Origin: Actinomadura viridilutea
Lineage (GTDB): Bacteria > Actinomycetota > Actinomycetes > Streptosporangiales > Streptosporangiaceae
Assembly (NCBI GenBank): GCA_003001795.1
Contig: PVNI01000020.1
Location: 1-64,000 of the forward strand
Direction: 5' to 3'
DNA length: 64,000 nt
This document shows positions 24,443 to 32,623 of this stretch, piece by piece. The position numbers and the translations under genes are program-made. The first letter of the stretch is position 1; each line of letters opens with the position of its first letter. A model generated the notes under the pieces. That model was not told the DNA's origin, did not search any database, and was given only the letters and a program-made list of their open reading frames with translations.

Positions 24443-25267
24443 ATGTGCGGACTGTTCGGGGTGCTGCGCGCCCCCGGCGCCGGCGACCCCGGCGCGGTGT
24501 CGGACGCGTTCGTGATCCTGGGCGCGCTCGCCGAGCGGCGCGGCCGCGACGCCGCCGGGGTGGCGCTGTTCACCGGCCGCGCGGTCACGTCGGACCGCCC
24601 GCCCGCGGGCACGCGCGACGACCGCCGCTGGGACCTGTCCTACGACGGCTGCCGCCTCGTCAAGGGGCGCGGCCCGTTCTCGCGGATGTGGCGGCCCGAC
24701 CTGCTGGCGCTGCTGGACGCGGCGCCGGTCGCGCTCGGCGTCGCCGTCCGCGCGGCGCGGCGGCACCGGGCCGACCTGGCGGCCCTCGGCCCGGTGATCG
24801 TGCCCGGCGCCCCGTCCGGGAGCGCCTCCGGGATCGTCGGCGCGCGCGACGGCGGCGCCGCGTCCGCCGCCGCGGACGGCGATCCGCTCTTCCGGCGGCT
24901 CGCGGACCTCCGGGACGACGCCGCGATCGCCGCGGAGCTGGGCGGCGCGCCGTCCGGACGGGCCGCGCTGGCGTGGGTCGACCGGGCCCGGCCCGACCGC
25001 GTCCGCCTGGCCCGCGGCGCGCTCAGCCCGCTCGCCGTCGCCGTCGACGCCGAGCAGAACCTCTACTGGGCGTCCGACCCGCGCTGGTTCCGCCAGGTCG
25101 AGCGGCACACCCGCGTGCGGTTCGCCACCGCCGTCATGCTCCGCGAGGGCACCTACCTGCGGGCGGGCCTCGGACCGCCGAACGGCCGGCCGCACGTGCT
25201 CGGCGGCGCCGGGTTCACGCCGGCGGTCCTCGGCTTCGGCGCCGGCGAGTTCGCCGCCGCCGGCTGA
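24443..25267 (+). CDS. Class II glutamine amidotransferase-like protein
   Basis: This 274-residue protein begins MCGLFGVLR, placing Cys2 as the N-terminal nucleophile typical of Ntn-type class II amidotransferases. The early AVSDAFVILGALAERRGRDAAG segment matches the family (GxxxxxRGxDxxG). The middle carries a long Ala/Gly-rich stretch, and the glutamine-binding segment is weak. The C-terminal half (ALSPLAVAVDAEQNLYWASD) fits the same fold. It has no synthetase domain, so it would need a partner or act as a glutaminase-like enzyme. Confidence 0.8.
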   Translation: MCGLFGVLRAPGAGDPGAVSDAFVILGALAERRGRDAAGVALFTGRAVTSDRPPAGTRDDRRWDLSYDGCRLVKGRGPFSRMWRPDLLALLDAAPVALGVAVRAARRHRADLAALGPVIVPGAPSGSASGIVGARDGGAASAAADGDPLFRRLADLRDDAAIAAELGGAPSGRAALAWVDRARPDRVRLARGALSPLAVAVDAEQNLYWASDPRWFRQVERHTRVRFATAVMLREGTYLRAGLGPPNGRPHVLGGAGFTPAVLGFGAGEFAAAG

Positions 25268-25277
25268 CGGCGGGGCC

Positions 25278-26414
25278 TCAGAGGCGCTCGACGACGTAGT
25301 CGATGCAGGCCGTCAGGGCCTCCACGTCGGCCGGGTCGACCGCCGGGAACATCCCGATGCGCAGCTGGTTGCGGCCCAGCTTGCGGTACGGCTCGGTGTC
25401 GACGATGCCGTTGGCCCGCAGCGTCTTGGCCACCTTCGCGGCGTCCACCGAGTCCACGAAGTCGATCGTGCCGACGACCTGCGACCGCTGCGCCGGGTCG
25501 GCCACGAACGGCGTGGCGTAGGACGCCTTCTCCGCCCACGTGTACAGCCGCTGGGACGAGTCGGCGGTGCGGGCGGTCGTCCAGGCCAGCCCGCCCTGCT
25601 CGTTCATCCACTCGATCTGCTCGGCGAACAGCAGCAGCGTCGCCACGGCCGGGGTGTTGTAGGTCTGGTCCTTGGCGGAGTTGGCCACGGCCGTGGACAG
25701 GCTGAGGAACTCCGGCACGTACCGGCCCGAGGCCGCGATCTCCTCGACGCGCGCCAGCGCGGCCGGCGACATCAGCGCCACCCACAGGCCGCCGTCGGCC
25801 GCGAAGCACTTCTGCGGCGCGAAGTAGTACACGTCGGCCTCGGTGATGTCCACGGGCAGGCCCCCGGCACCGGACGTGGCGTCCACCAGCACCAGGGCCT
25901 CGTCGGCGGTGGTGCCGGCGGGGCGCTCGATCGGCATGGCCACGCCGGTGGAGGTCTCGTTGTGGGTGAGCGCGTAGGCGTCCACGCCCTCCTCGGCGGC
26001 GGCCCGCGGGTGGGTGCCCGGCTCGCTGGAGATCACCGACGGCTCGGCCAGCCACGGCGCCTTCGCGGTGACCTTGGCGAACTTGCTGGAGAACTCGCCG
26101 AACGACAGGTGCTGCGACTTCTCGCGCACCAGCCCGAACGCGGCGGCCTCCCAGAACGCCGTGGTGCCGCCGTTGCCGAGCACCACCTGGTACCCCTCGG
26201 GCAGGGAGAACAGCTCGGTCAGTCCGCTGCGCACCCGGCCGACCAGCGACTTGACCGGCTTCTGCCGGTGCGAGGTGCCCATGTACCGCGCCCCGGACTC
26301 GGCGAGGGCCGCGAGCTGCTCGGGCCGCACCTTCGACGGGCCGCACCCGAATCGCCCGTCGGCGGGCTTGAGGTCTTCGGGAATGACAATGGCTGTGTCA
26401 GCGCTTTCGGTCAC
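25278..26414 (-). CDS. serC: Phosphoserine aminotransferase
   Basis: This 378-residue PLP enzyme converts 3-phosphohydroxypyruvate and glutamate to phosphoserine (serine synthesis). It belongs to the actinobacterial SerC type: GCGPSKVRPEQLAAL at the start, LGNGGTTAFWEAAAFGL, THNETSTGV and the PLP lysine in YFAPQKCFAADGG. The GTG start follows a -10-like TAGCCT by 6-7 nt, so a leaderless transcript is possible. The C-terminus (RIGMFPAVDPADVEAL) is complete. It is convergent with the amidotransferase gene. Confidence 0.95.
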   Translation of the reverse strand: MTESADTAIVIPEDLKPADGRFGCGPSKVRPEQLAALAESGARYMGTSHRQKPVKSLVGRVRSGLTELFSLPEGYQVVLGNGGTTAFWEAAAFGLVREKSQHLSFGEFSSKFAKVTAKAPWLAEPSVISSEPGTHPRAAAEEGVDAYALTHNETSTGVAMPIERPAGTTADEALVLVDATSGAGGLPVDITEADVYYFAPQKCFAADGGLWVALMSPAALARVEEIAASGRYVPEFLSLSTAVANSAKDQTYNTPAVATLLLFAEQIEWMNEQGGLAWTTARTADSSQRLYTWAEKASYATPFVADPAQRSQVVGTIDFVDSVDAAKVAKTLRANGIVDTEPYRKLGRNQLRIGMFPAVDPADVEALTACIDYVVERL

Positions 26415-26492
26415 CCGATGAAGGCTACTTGACCTGCGCCGCAGTCCGTCGGGGGCGTTCACATGCTGGGACGCGGCGGGCGGGCGCCCGGG

Positions 26493-26858
26493 TCACCTGC
26501 GCCGGCGGACGGCCCGCACGGCCAGCCCGGCCAGCCCGGCCAGGCCGGCCAGGCACAGGGCGGCGATCACGGCGGGCGGGTAGATCCACGGGTCGCCGCG
26601 CTCGCGGGCCTGCAGCGCCGTGGTGACCGAGTCGTAGGCCAGGAACGCCAGCAGCAGCGCGACGAGCACGACGGTGATGCGCCCCGCGACGGCATTGGTG
26701 CGGCGCCGCCGCGCCTCCCGCTCCCGCTCATAGCGCCGTAGCTCCTCGGCCTGGCGTGCGAGCTCTTCCCGGCGGGACTGCTCGCCGCGGGCGTCCGCCA
26801 GCGGGGACTCCGCCGCGGCGGGGCCGATGTCCCCTTCCAGGGGCTCGTCGTCGGTCAC
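26493..26858 (-). CDS. Membrane protein with basic coiled-coil N-terminus
   Basis: This protein of about 121 residues has an acidic start, a strongly charged helix (REELARQAEELRRYERERE) likely to form a coiled coil, and two hydrophobic segments: ITVVLVALLLAFLAYDSV and YPPAVIAALCLAGLAGLAGL. It ends in RAVRRRR. No family is recognised. The GTG at 26858 is the chosen start; ATG 26882 is also in frame. A 13-bp tandem repeat overlaps this region. Confidence 0.65.
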   Translation of the reverse strand: MTDDEPLEGDIGPAAAESPLADARGEQSRREELARQAEELRRYEREREARRRRTNAVAGRITVVLVALLLAFLAYDSVTTALQARERGDPWIYPPAVIAALCLAGLAGLAGLAVRAVRRRR

Positions 26859-26860
26859 CG

Positions 26861-26886
26861 CCCCATCATGACACCCCATCATGACA
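26861..26886. repeat. 13-bp tandem repeat (two copies)
   Basis: CCCCATCATGACA occurs twice without a gap (26861-26873 and 26874-26886), directly upstream of the start of the 26493-26858 gene. Confidence 0.85.
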
Positions 26887-26933
26887 AGGGCGGGCAGGGC
26901 GGGGCAGGGGCGGCGCGGACCGGGAACGACGAA

Positions 26934-26957
26934 GCCCCCGGCGCCGGTGCCGGGGGC
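26934..26957 (-). terminator. Terminator of citrate synthase gene
   Basis: A 9-bp stem GCCCCCGGC/GCCGGGGGC with a 6-nt loop lies 37 nt after the citrate synthase stop on the minus strand and is followed by TTCGTCGTT. It is GC-rich with a weak U tract. Confidence 0.7.
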
Positions 26958-26993
26958 CTCTCGCGCTTCAGCGGGGCGGTGGGGCGGGCCGGG

Positions 26994-28106
26994 TCAACCG
27001 GCGTTGCGCTTGAGGACCTCCGCTGCCCCGGGCACGTCGTGGATGGACCGGCTGCCGGGGCCGACGTAACGGGCGCTCGGGCGGACGAGGCGACCGGTGC
27101 GCTTCTGCTCCAGGATGTGGGCGGCCCAGCCGGCGGTGCGACCGCAGGTGAACATGGCGGGCATCATCGCGGTGGGGACCTCGGCGAAGTCGAGGATCAC
27201 CGCGGCCCAGAACTCCACGTTGGTCTCGATGGCGCGGTCGGGGCGGCGCTCGCGCAGCTCGGCCAGCGCGGCCTCCTCCAGGGCCTTGGCGACCTCGTAG
27301 CGGGGGGCGCCCAGCTCCTTGGCGGTGCGGCGCAGCACGCGGGCGCGCGGGTCCTCGGCCCGGTAGACCCGGTGGCCGAAGCCCATCAGCCGCTCGCCGG
27401 AGTCCAGGATGTCGGTGACGACCTTGCGGGCGTCGCCGAGCTGCTCGACCTTCTCGATCATGGGCAGCACGCGGGCGGGCGCGCCGCCGTGCAGGGGGCC
27501 GGACATGGCGCCGATCGCGCCGGACATGCTGGCGGCCACGTCCGCGCCGGTGGAGGCGATGACGCGGGCGGTGAAGGTGGAGGCGTTCATGCCGTGCTCG
27601 GCGGCGGACACCCAGTAGGCGTCGATGGCCTTCACGTGGCGGGGGTCGGGCTCACCGCGCCAGCGGATCATGAACTGCTCGGTGATCGTCTTGCCCTCGT
27701 CGATCCGGCTCTGCGGGACCATCGGGACGCCCACGCCGCGGGCCGACTGGGCCACGAACGACAGGGCGGTCGCCGACACGCGCGCCAGGTCCGCGCGGGC
27801 CTCTTCGTCGGAGATGTCGAGCAGGGGGCGCATGCCGTACGCCGTGGCCAGCATCGGCAGGGCGCTCTGGACGTCCACGCGCACGTCGCCGGACCGCACC
27901 GGCAGGACGTGCGGCTCGGCGGGGGCCAGGCCGGGATCGAAGCTGTTGTCGACCAGGAGACCCCAGGCGTCGCCGAAGGAGACGCGGCCGACGAGCTCCT
28001 CGATGTCGACGCCCCGGTACCGGAGGGCGCCGCCCTCCTTGTCCGGTTCCGCGATCTCGGTCTCGAAGGCTACGACCCCCTCAAGGCCGGGTTTGAAGTC
28101 GGACAT
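26994..28106 (-). CDS. Citrate synthase (type II/CitA-like)
   Basis: This 370-residue enzyme condenses oxaloacetate and acetyl-CoA. Landmarks are LRYRGVDIEELV at the start, AAEHGMNASTFTARV, the catalytic GPLHGGAP His and MGFGHRVYRAEDPR, and an Asp-containing NVEFWAAVILDFAEVP near residue 305. The length and sequence are nearer citrate synthase 2 of actinobacteria than GltA1. It is divergent from pdxH, and both promoters share a 94-bp gap. Confidence 0.95.
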   Translation of the reverse strand: MSDFKPGLEGVVAFETEIAEPDKEGGALRYRGVDIEELVGRVSFGDAWGLLVDNSFDPGLAPAEPHVLPVRSGDVRVDVQSALPMLATAYGMRPLLDISDEEARADLARVSATALSFVAQSARGVGVPMVPQSRIDEGKTITEQFMIRWRGEPDPRHVKAIDAYWVSAAEHGMNASTFTARVIASTGADVAASMSGAIGAMSGPLHGGAPARVLPMIEKVEQLGDARKVVTDILDSGERLMGFGHRVYRAEDPRARVLRRTAKELGAPRYEVAKALEEAALAELRERRPDRAIETNVEFWAAVILDFAEVPTAMMPAMFTCGRTAGWAAHILEQKRTGRLVRPSARYVGPGSRSIHDVPGAAEVLKRNAG

Positions 28107-28200
28107 GTCGTTGTCCTGCCTTTCGTCCCCATAGTGATAAGGCGGTGCCGTGCCATTGAACCCTGTCCCCCTTACTGCTGAGTACCCAGGCCCCTATGAG

Positions 28201-29028
28201 ATGCACAATGCCCTGGTGAGAGGCTCAGACGCTGTGGACCGCTGGACGAATGAGGCGGGCGGCGCGCGAGGCGCCGCCTCCACGGGTATTCCGCAGGTGC
28301 CGGAGATCGATCTGGCGCGGCTGCGCGTCACCTATGACGTGGGGAGATTGAACGAGGACGCGGTGCCCGACGATCCGCTGGAGCTGTTCGCGGCGTGGCT
28401 GGCGGACGCGGCCGACGCCGGGCTGCCCGAGCCGAACGCGATGGTGCTGGCCACCGCGTCGGCGGACGGCGACCCCAGCGCCCGGACCGTGCTGCTCAAG
28501 GGATACGGCCCGGACGGCTTCCGCTTCTTCACCAACCTGACCTCGCGCAAGGGGCGGGATCTGGCCGCCAACCCCCGCGCGACGCTGGTGTTCCCCTGGC
28601 ACCCGGTGCACCGGCAGGTGATCGTGTCCGGCCCGGTCGAGCCGGTGTCGCGGGAGGAGACCGCCGCGTACTTCCGCAGCCGCCCGTACGGGTCGCGCAT
28701 CGGCGCGTGGGCCAGCGAGCGGCAGTCGTCGGTGATCGGCCGCCGCGACGAACTGGAGGCCCGGTGGGCCGAACTGGCCGCCCGGTGGCCGGATCCGGCC
28801 GCGGCCGCGACGGGACCCGGCACCCGCGACGAGCGCGCCGCGCGGGCGGAGCGCGCCGCGGCCGAGGCCGACGCGGTGCCGCTCCCGGACTTCTGGGGCG
28901 GCTTCCGCGTGGTGCCGACGGCCATCGAGTTCTGGCAGGGGCGGCCCAACCGGCTGCACGACCGCCTTCGCTACCGCCGCCCGTCCCCGGACGCGACGAC
29001 CTGGCGACTGGAACGCCTGTCCCCCTAG
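28201..29028 (+). CDS. pdxH: Pyridoxamine 5'-phosphate oxidase
   Basis: This FMN enzyme makes pyridoxal phosphate from pyridoxine or pyridoxamine phosphate. Family blocks are ARTVLLKGYGPDGFRFFTN, SRKGRDLAANPRATLVFPWH, RQVIVSGPVEPVS, YFRSRPYGSRIGAWASERQS, FWGGFRVVPTAIEFWQGRPNR and the C-terminal RLERLSP. The start is uncertain: ATG 28201 is used, while GTG 28150 is in frame and lies near a TAGTGAT -10-like box. A low-complexity Ala-rich insert (ATGPGTRDERAARAERAAAE) lies near residue 215 and may be disordered. Confidence 0.92.
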   Translation: MHNALVRGSDAVDRWTNEAGGARGAASTGIPQVPEIDLARLRVTYDVGRLNEDAVPDDPLELFAAWLADAADAGLPEPNAMVLATASADGDPSARTVLLKGYGPDGFRFFTNLTSRKGRDLAANPRATLVFPWHPVHRQVIVSGPVEPVSREETAAYFRSRPYGSRIGAWASERQSSVIGRRDELEARWAELAARWPDPAAAATGPGTRDERAARAERAAAEADAVPLPDFWGGFRVVPTAIEFWQGRPNRLHDRLRYRRPSPDATTWRLERLSP

Positions 29029-29068
29029 TCCGGCGCGCCGTCAGCGGCGCTCTGCCTCCGCGCTCGCA

Positions 29069-29093
29069 GGTCCGGGACCTCCTGTCCCGGACC
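29069..29093 (+). terminator. Terminator of pdxH
   Basis: A perfect 10-bp stem GGTCCGGGAC/GTCCCGGACC with a 5-nt loop (CTCCT) is followed by TTCTGAC, 40 nt after the pdxH stop. Confidence 0.75.
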
Positions 29094-29242
29094 TTCTGAC
29101 TGTCTCCAGGCACGTGTCTGTTGGCTCGTGTCTGTGCGGACATGTCCGGAACGAAAGCCGGATTGGCAAAGCGGGGTCGCGGGTTCGTAGGCTAGGCGAA
29201 TTGATACTTAACCGGGCTAACGATCCACGCGAACGAGAGACC

Positions 29243-30622
29243 GTGCAGAACGCCTCCGAACCTTCTGATCCCCAGGCCCCCGACGCGCCTTCGGACCGGG
29301 CGCGCGAGCGGACGCCGCGCGCGGACCGCCGGGCCTGGATGCGCCGCGTCGCGATCGACACCCGCCCGCTCGCGCACCCCGCCTTCCGGCGGCTGTGGCT
29401 GGGGCAGGCGGTGTCGTTCGTCGGCTTCCAGGTCACCGCCGTCGCCGTGCCCGTCCAGGTGTACGACATGACCCGCTCGTCCTTCTGGGTGGGCGTGCTC
29501 GGCGTGGTCAACCTCGTCCCGCTGATCGTGTTCGGACTGTGGGGCGGGGCGATCGCCGACCACATGGACCGGCGGCGGCTGCTGTTCGGCTCGTCCTGCG
29601 TGATGTGGACGGCGACGCTGCTGCTGCTCGTCCAGGCCCTGCTCGGCCTGGACCGGCTGTGGCTGATCATGGCGGTGGTGGCGGTCCAGGCGACGGGCTT
29701 CGCGGTCGCCTCGCCGACGCGCAACGCGATCATCCCCCGGCTGCTGGACCGTTCCCTCGTCCCGGCCGCCAACACCCTCAACTTCACCGCGAGCCAGGTC
29801 GGCATGCTCGCCGGACCGCTCGTGGCCGGGGTGGTCCTGGCCCGCTGGAACTACGCGGCCGCCTACGCGGCGGACGCCGCGCTGTTCACCGTGGGCCTGT
29901 ACGCGGCGCTGCGCCTGCCCGCCATCCCGCCGCTGGGGGAGGTGACCGGCACCCCCGGCCTGCGGTCGGTGGTCGAAGGACTGCGCTACCTGGCCACCCA
30001 GCCGGTTCTGATGATGTCGTTCGTCGTCGACATCATCGCCATGGGCGTGGCCATGCCCCGCGCGCTCTTCCCCGAAGTGGCCGAGACCCGGTTCGGCGGG
30101 GAGGACGCGGTCGGCTGGCTCTTCGCCTCCATCGCCATCGGCGCGTTCATCGGCGGCCTGATGTCCGGCTGGATCGGACGCGTGCACCGGCAGGGCGTCG
30201 CCCTCGTCGCGGCGATCGCCGCCTGGGGCCTGGCGGTCGCCGCCGCCGGTCTGGCCCGCCAGCTGTGGCTGGCCGTGGCGCTGCTGGCCGTCGCCGGCGC
30301 GGCCGACCTGGTGTCGGCGGTGTTCCGGCAGACGATGCTGCAGACGTACGCGCCGGACGAGATGCGCGGACGGCTCCAAGGCGTCTTCACCGTCGTGGTG
30401 GCGGGCGGTCCGCGCCTCGGCGACCTGCGCGCCGGGGCCACCGCCGCCGTCGCCGGCGCCACGGCCTCGTGGGTGGGCGGCGGGCTCGCCTGCGCCGCCC
30501 TGGTGGTCGCGGCAGGGCTGTGCGTCCCCGCCCTGCTGCGCTACGACACCCGTACCGCCGCGCCCGCCGACGTGCGCGGCGCGCCCGCGGACAAGCAGCC
30601 CGCCGCCGGCAGCGAAGCCTGA
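29243..30622 (+). CDS. MFS transporter (EntS-like)
   Basis: This 459-residue major facilitator protein starts with a 50-residue charged tail, then the EntS-type core (FRRLWLGQAVSFVGFQVTAV; GLWGGAIADHMDRRRLLFGS; YAPDEMRGRLQGVFTVVVAG). About 12 membrane segments run from residue 55 to 435. The GTG start has AGAG upstream. It is a probable exporter of a siderophore or drug. It is convergent with udgX (27 bp gap). Confidence 0.88.
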   Translation: MQNASEPSDPQAPDAPSDRARERTPRADRRAWMRRVAIDTRPLAHPAFRRLWLGQAVSFVGFQVTAVAVPVQVYDMTRSSFWVGVLGVVNLVPLIVFGLWGGAIADHMDRRRLLFGSSCVMWTATLLLLVQALLGLDRLWLIMAVVAVQATGFAVASPTRNAIIPRLLDRSLVPAANTLNFTASQVGMLAGPLVAGVVLARWNYAAAYAADAALFTVGLYAALRLPAIPPLGEVTGTPGLRSVVEGLRYLATQPVLMMSFVVDIIAMGVAMPRALFPEVAETRFGGEDAVGWLFASIAIGAFIGGLMSGWIGRVHRQGVALVAAIAAWGLAVAAAGLARQLWLAVALLAVAGAADLVSAVFRQTMLQTYAPDEMRGRLQGVFTVVVAGGPRLGDLRAGATAAVAGATASWVGGGLACAALVVAAGLCVPALLRYDTRTAAPADVRGAPADKQPAAGSEA

Positions 30623-30649
30623 CGAGCCCAGGCCCGCCGGGGCCCGCCG

Positions 30650-31384
30650 CTACGCGGCGTCCCGGCCGAGGGCGGCGGCCGCGACCTCGAGGTCGCCGAC
30701 CAGCCCGGCGTACATCGCGTCGCGGTCGTCGGCGCGCAGCACCGCCGACGGGTGGACGGTGGCCAGCAGCAGCGCCCCGTTCCAGCCCGCGTCCCGGTCG
30801 CCGGCCCGCCCGGCGGCCTCGGCCTCGCGCGCCGCCGCGGGGGTGCCGAGCGCGTCCGGGTCCGGCATGGGGATGAGCTCGCCGCGCCGCTCGCCGACGC
30901 GGAACGCCGGCCCCAGCAGCGCCTTGCCGGCCGTGGCGCCCAGCGCCACCACCACGTCAGGTTCCACGGCGCGCAGCTCGGCCGCCAGCCACGGGCGGCA
31001 CGCCCGCATTTCCCCGACGTTCGGCGTTTGGTGAATGCGGCGCTTGCCGCCCGCCGTCCGCTTGTACTTGAAGTGTTTGACGGCGTTGGTGACGTACACG
31101 TCGCCGCGGGCGATTCCCGCCTCCTCCAGCGCCCGGTCCAGCAGCCGCCCGGCCGGGCCGACGAACGGCCTGCCCCGGCGGTCCTCCTGATCGCCGGGTT
31201 GCTCGCCGACGAGAACGACGCGGCCGTGCGCCGCGCCCTCGCCGAAAACCGTTCGGGTCGCATTTGCGTACAAGGGGCAGCCGCGGCATCCGGCGGCGGC
31301 CTCGCGCAGCGCCTTCAGATCCGTCCGCGACCCGGGGTCGTCCGGCAGGAACGGACCGGCGTCATGGGAAGGATTCGCCGTCAT
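30650..31384 (-). CDS. UdgX-type uracil-DNA glycosylase
   Basis: This 244-residue protein belongs to the UdgX class of family 4/5-like uracil-DNA glycosylases. It has an iron-sulfur Cys layout (CRGCPLY near the N-terminus; CRPWL downstream), the GEQPGDQEDRRGRPFVGPAG active-site loop, and the diagnostic R-loop GKRRIHQTP, whose His forms a covalent bond with uracil-containing single-stranded DNA in mycobacterial UdgX. VHPSAVLRA is the second family motif. The ATG at 31384 is used; 31411 is in frame. It is divergent from the DtxR gene. Confidence 0.88.
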   Translation of the reverse strand: MTANPSHDAGPFLPDDPGSRTDLKALREAAAGCRGCPLYANATRTVFGEGAAHGRVVLVGEQPGDQEDRRGRPFVGPAGRLLDRALEEAGIARGDVYVTNAVKHFKYKRTAGGKRRIHQTPNVGEMRACRPWLAAELRAVEPDVVVALGATAGKALLGPAFRVGERRGELIPMPDPDALGTPAAAREAEAAGRAGDRDAGWNGALLLATVHPSAVLRADDRDAMYAGLVGDLEVAAAALGRDAA

Positions 31385-31483
31385 TGCGCGTTTTCCCGTA
31401 CCCGCCGTCACGGGGTTATGCGCAGGCGCCGTCGCGGGTCGCGCAAAACGCGTAGACTCAAAAGCACAAGTCTGGAGGGAGCT

Positions 31484-32185
31484 GTGACCTCACACGGCCT
31501 GATCGATACCACGGAGATGTACCTCCGTACGGTTCTGGAGCTCGAAGAGGAGGGCATCGTTCCTCTTCGCGCACGCATCGCCGAACGGCTCTCGCAGAGC
31601 GGTCCGACGGTGAGCCAGACGGTGGCGCGGATGGAGCGCGACGGGCTCCTGCGGGTCGAGGGGGACCGGCACCTCGAGCTGACCCCGACCGGGCGCAGTT
31701 TGGCCACCCGCGTGATGCGCAAGCACCGCCTCGCCGAGTGCCTGCTGGTCAACGTGATCGGGCTGCCCTGGGAGGACGTCCACATCGAGGCGTGCCGCTG
31801 GGAGCACGTGATGTCCGAGGACGTCGAGCGGCGCCTGGTGGCCCTGCTCGGCAACCCCACGCACTGCCCCCATGGGAACCCCATCCCGGGTCTGGACGAA
31901 CTGGGCGCGCACGGCGACGACAAGGACAGCGCCCCGCTGTCGTCGATGAGCGAGGCCGCGAGCCCGGACGGCGCCCCGGCCGTCATCCGCCGCATCAGCG
32001 AGCAGGTGCAAAGCGATCACGAGCTGATGCTTAAACTCAAGCAAATCGGGATACAACCGGGGCGAGAGGTGACGCTTCGGGCGACCGACGACGGGGTGCG
32101 GGTGACGTGTGACGACGAGGCCGACAGTCCCTACAGCGAGCTGCCGCGGTCCATCGCCGAGCACGTGTTCGTCAGCAGCCGCTGA
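31484..32185 (+). CDS. DtxR/IdeR-family metal-dependent regulator
   Basis: This 233-residue repressor has an N-terminal winged helix (EMYLRTVLELEEEGIVPLRA; RIAERLSQSGPTVSQTVARM), a metal-binding and dimerisation domain (CLLVNVIGLPWEDVHIEACR; EHVMSEDVERRL; GNPTHCPHGNPIPG), and an SH3-like C-terminal domain (residues ~150-233). The GTG start has a strong GGAGGGA 6 nt upstream. A TAGACT box near 31453 may be its -10. It likely senses Fe(II) and represses iron uptake genes. Confidence 0.93.
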   Translation: MTSHGLIDTTEMYLRTVLELEEEGIVPLRARIAERLSQSGPTVSQTVARMERDGLLRVEGDRHLELTPTGRSLATRVMRKHRLAECLLVNVIGLPWEDVHIEACRWEHVMSEDVERRLVALLGNPTHCPHGNPIPGLDELGAHGDDKDSAPLSSMSEAASPDGAPAVIRRISEQVQSDHELMLKLKQIGIQPGREVTLRATDDGVRVTCDDEADSPYSELPRSIAEHVFVSSR

Positions 32186-32623
32186 CTCCCGCGCGGAACC
32201 GTCGGCGCCGTCGCGACGGGCGGGCGTGCCGTGCGGTACGCCCCGATTCCCGCCCCTGCGCGCGCGTGTCTATACCGAAGATCTCCATATCGTCTCGGCG
32301 TTCGGGCGTATCCCGGCGAGGGGTTCGTCGTTCAATACGAGTGAGATACGCAAGGCGTCCGCGTCGCGACGCACCGTGGGCGCCGCCTCGGGCGCGGACA
32401 CGCGGACGGCGCGGCCGCAGGGCCCCACGGCGGCGCCTCCCGAGCGGGGGACGCGACCGGGCCCGGCGACGCACACGGACACGAGGAGAGCGGGCACGAC
32501 GGCAGGGCGGTTCACCACGCGGCGGGCGGCGACCCCGAGAACGGCCGCACCGCTGGCGTCGGCGTGCCCGAGGGCGGCGACGGGGGGCGCGCGAACGCGG
32601 GCCGGAAGGCGGCGGACGGCCTG
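32186..32623. other. Intergenic region upstream of PP2C gene
   Basis: No gene I can support lies in this 438-bp region. Two AT-richer patches (TATACCGAAGATCTCCATAT near 32272 and AATACGAGTGAGATACGC near 32335) are likely promoter or operator sites for the downstream phosphatase. An alternative start of the phosphatase (GTG 32564) falls in its last 60 bp. Confidence 0.4.
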
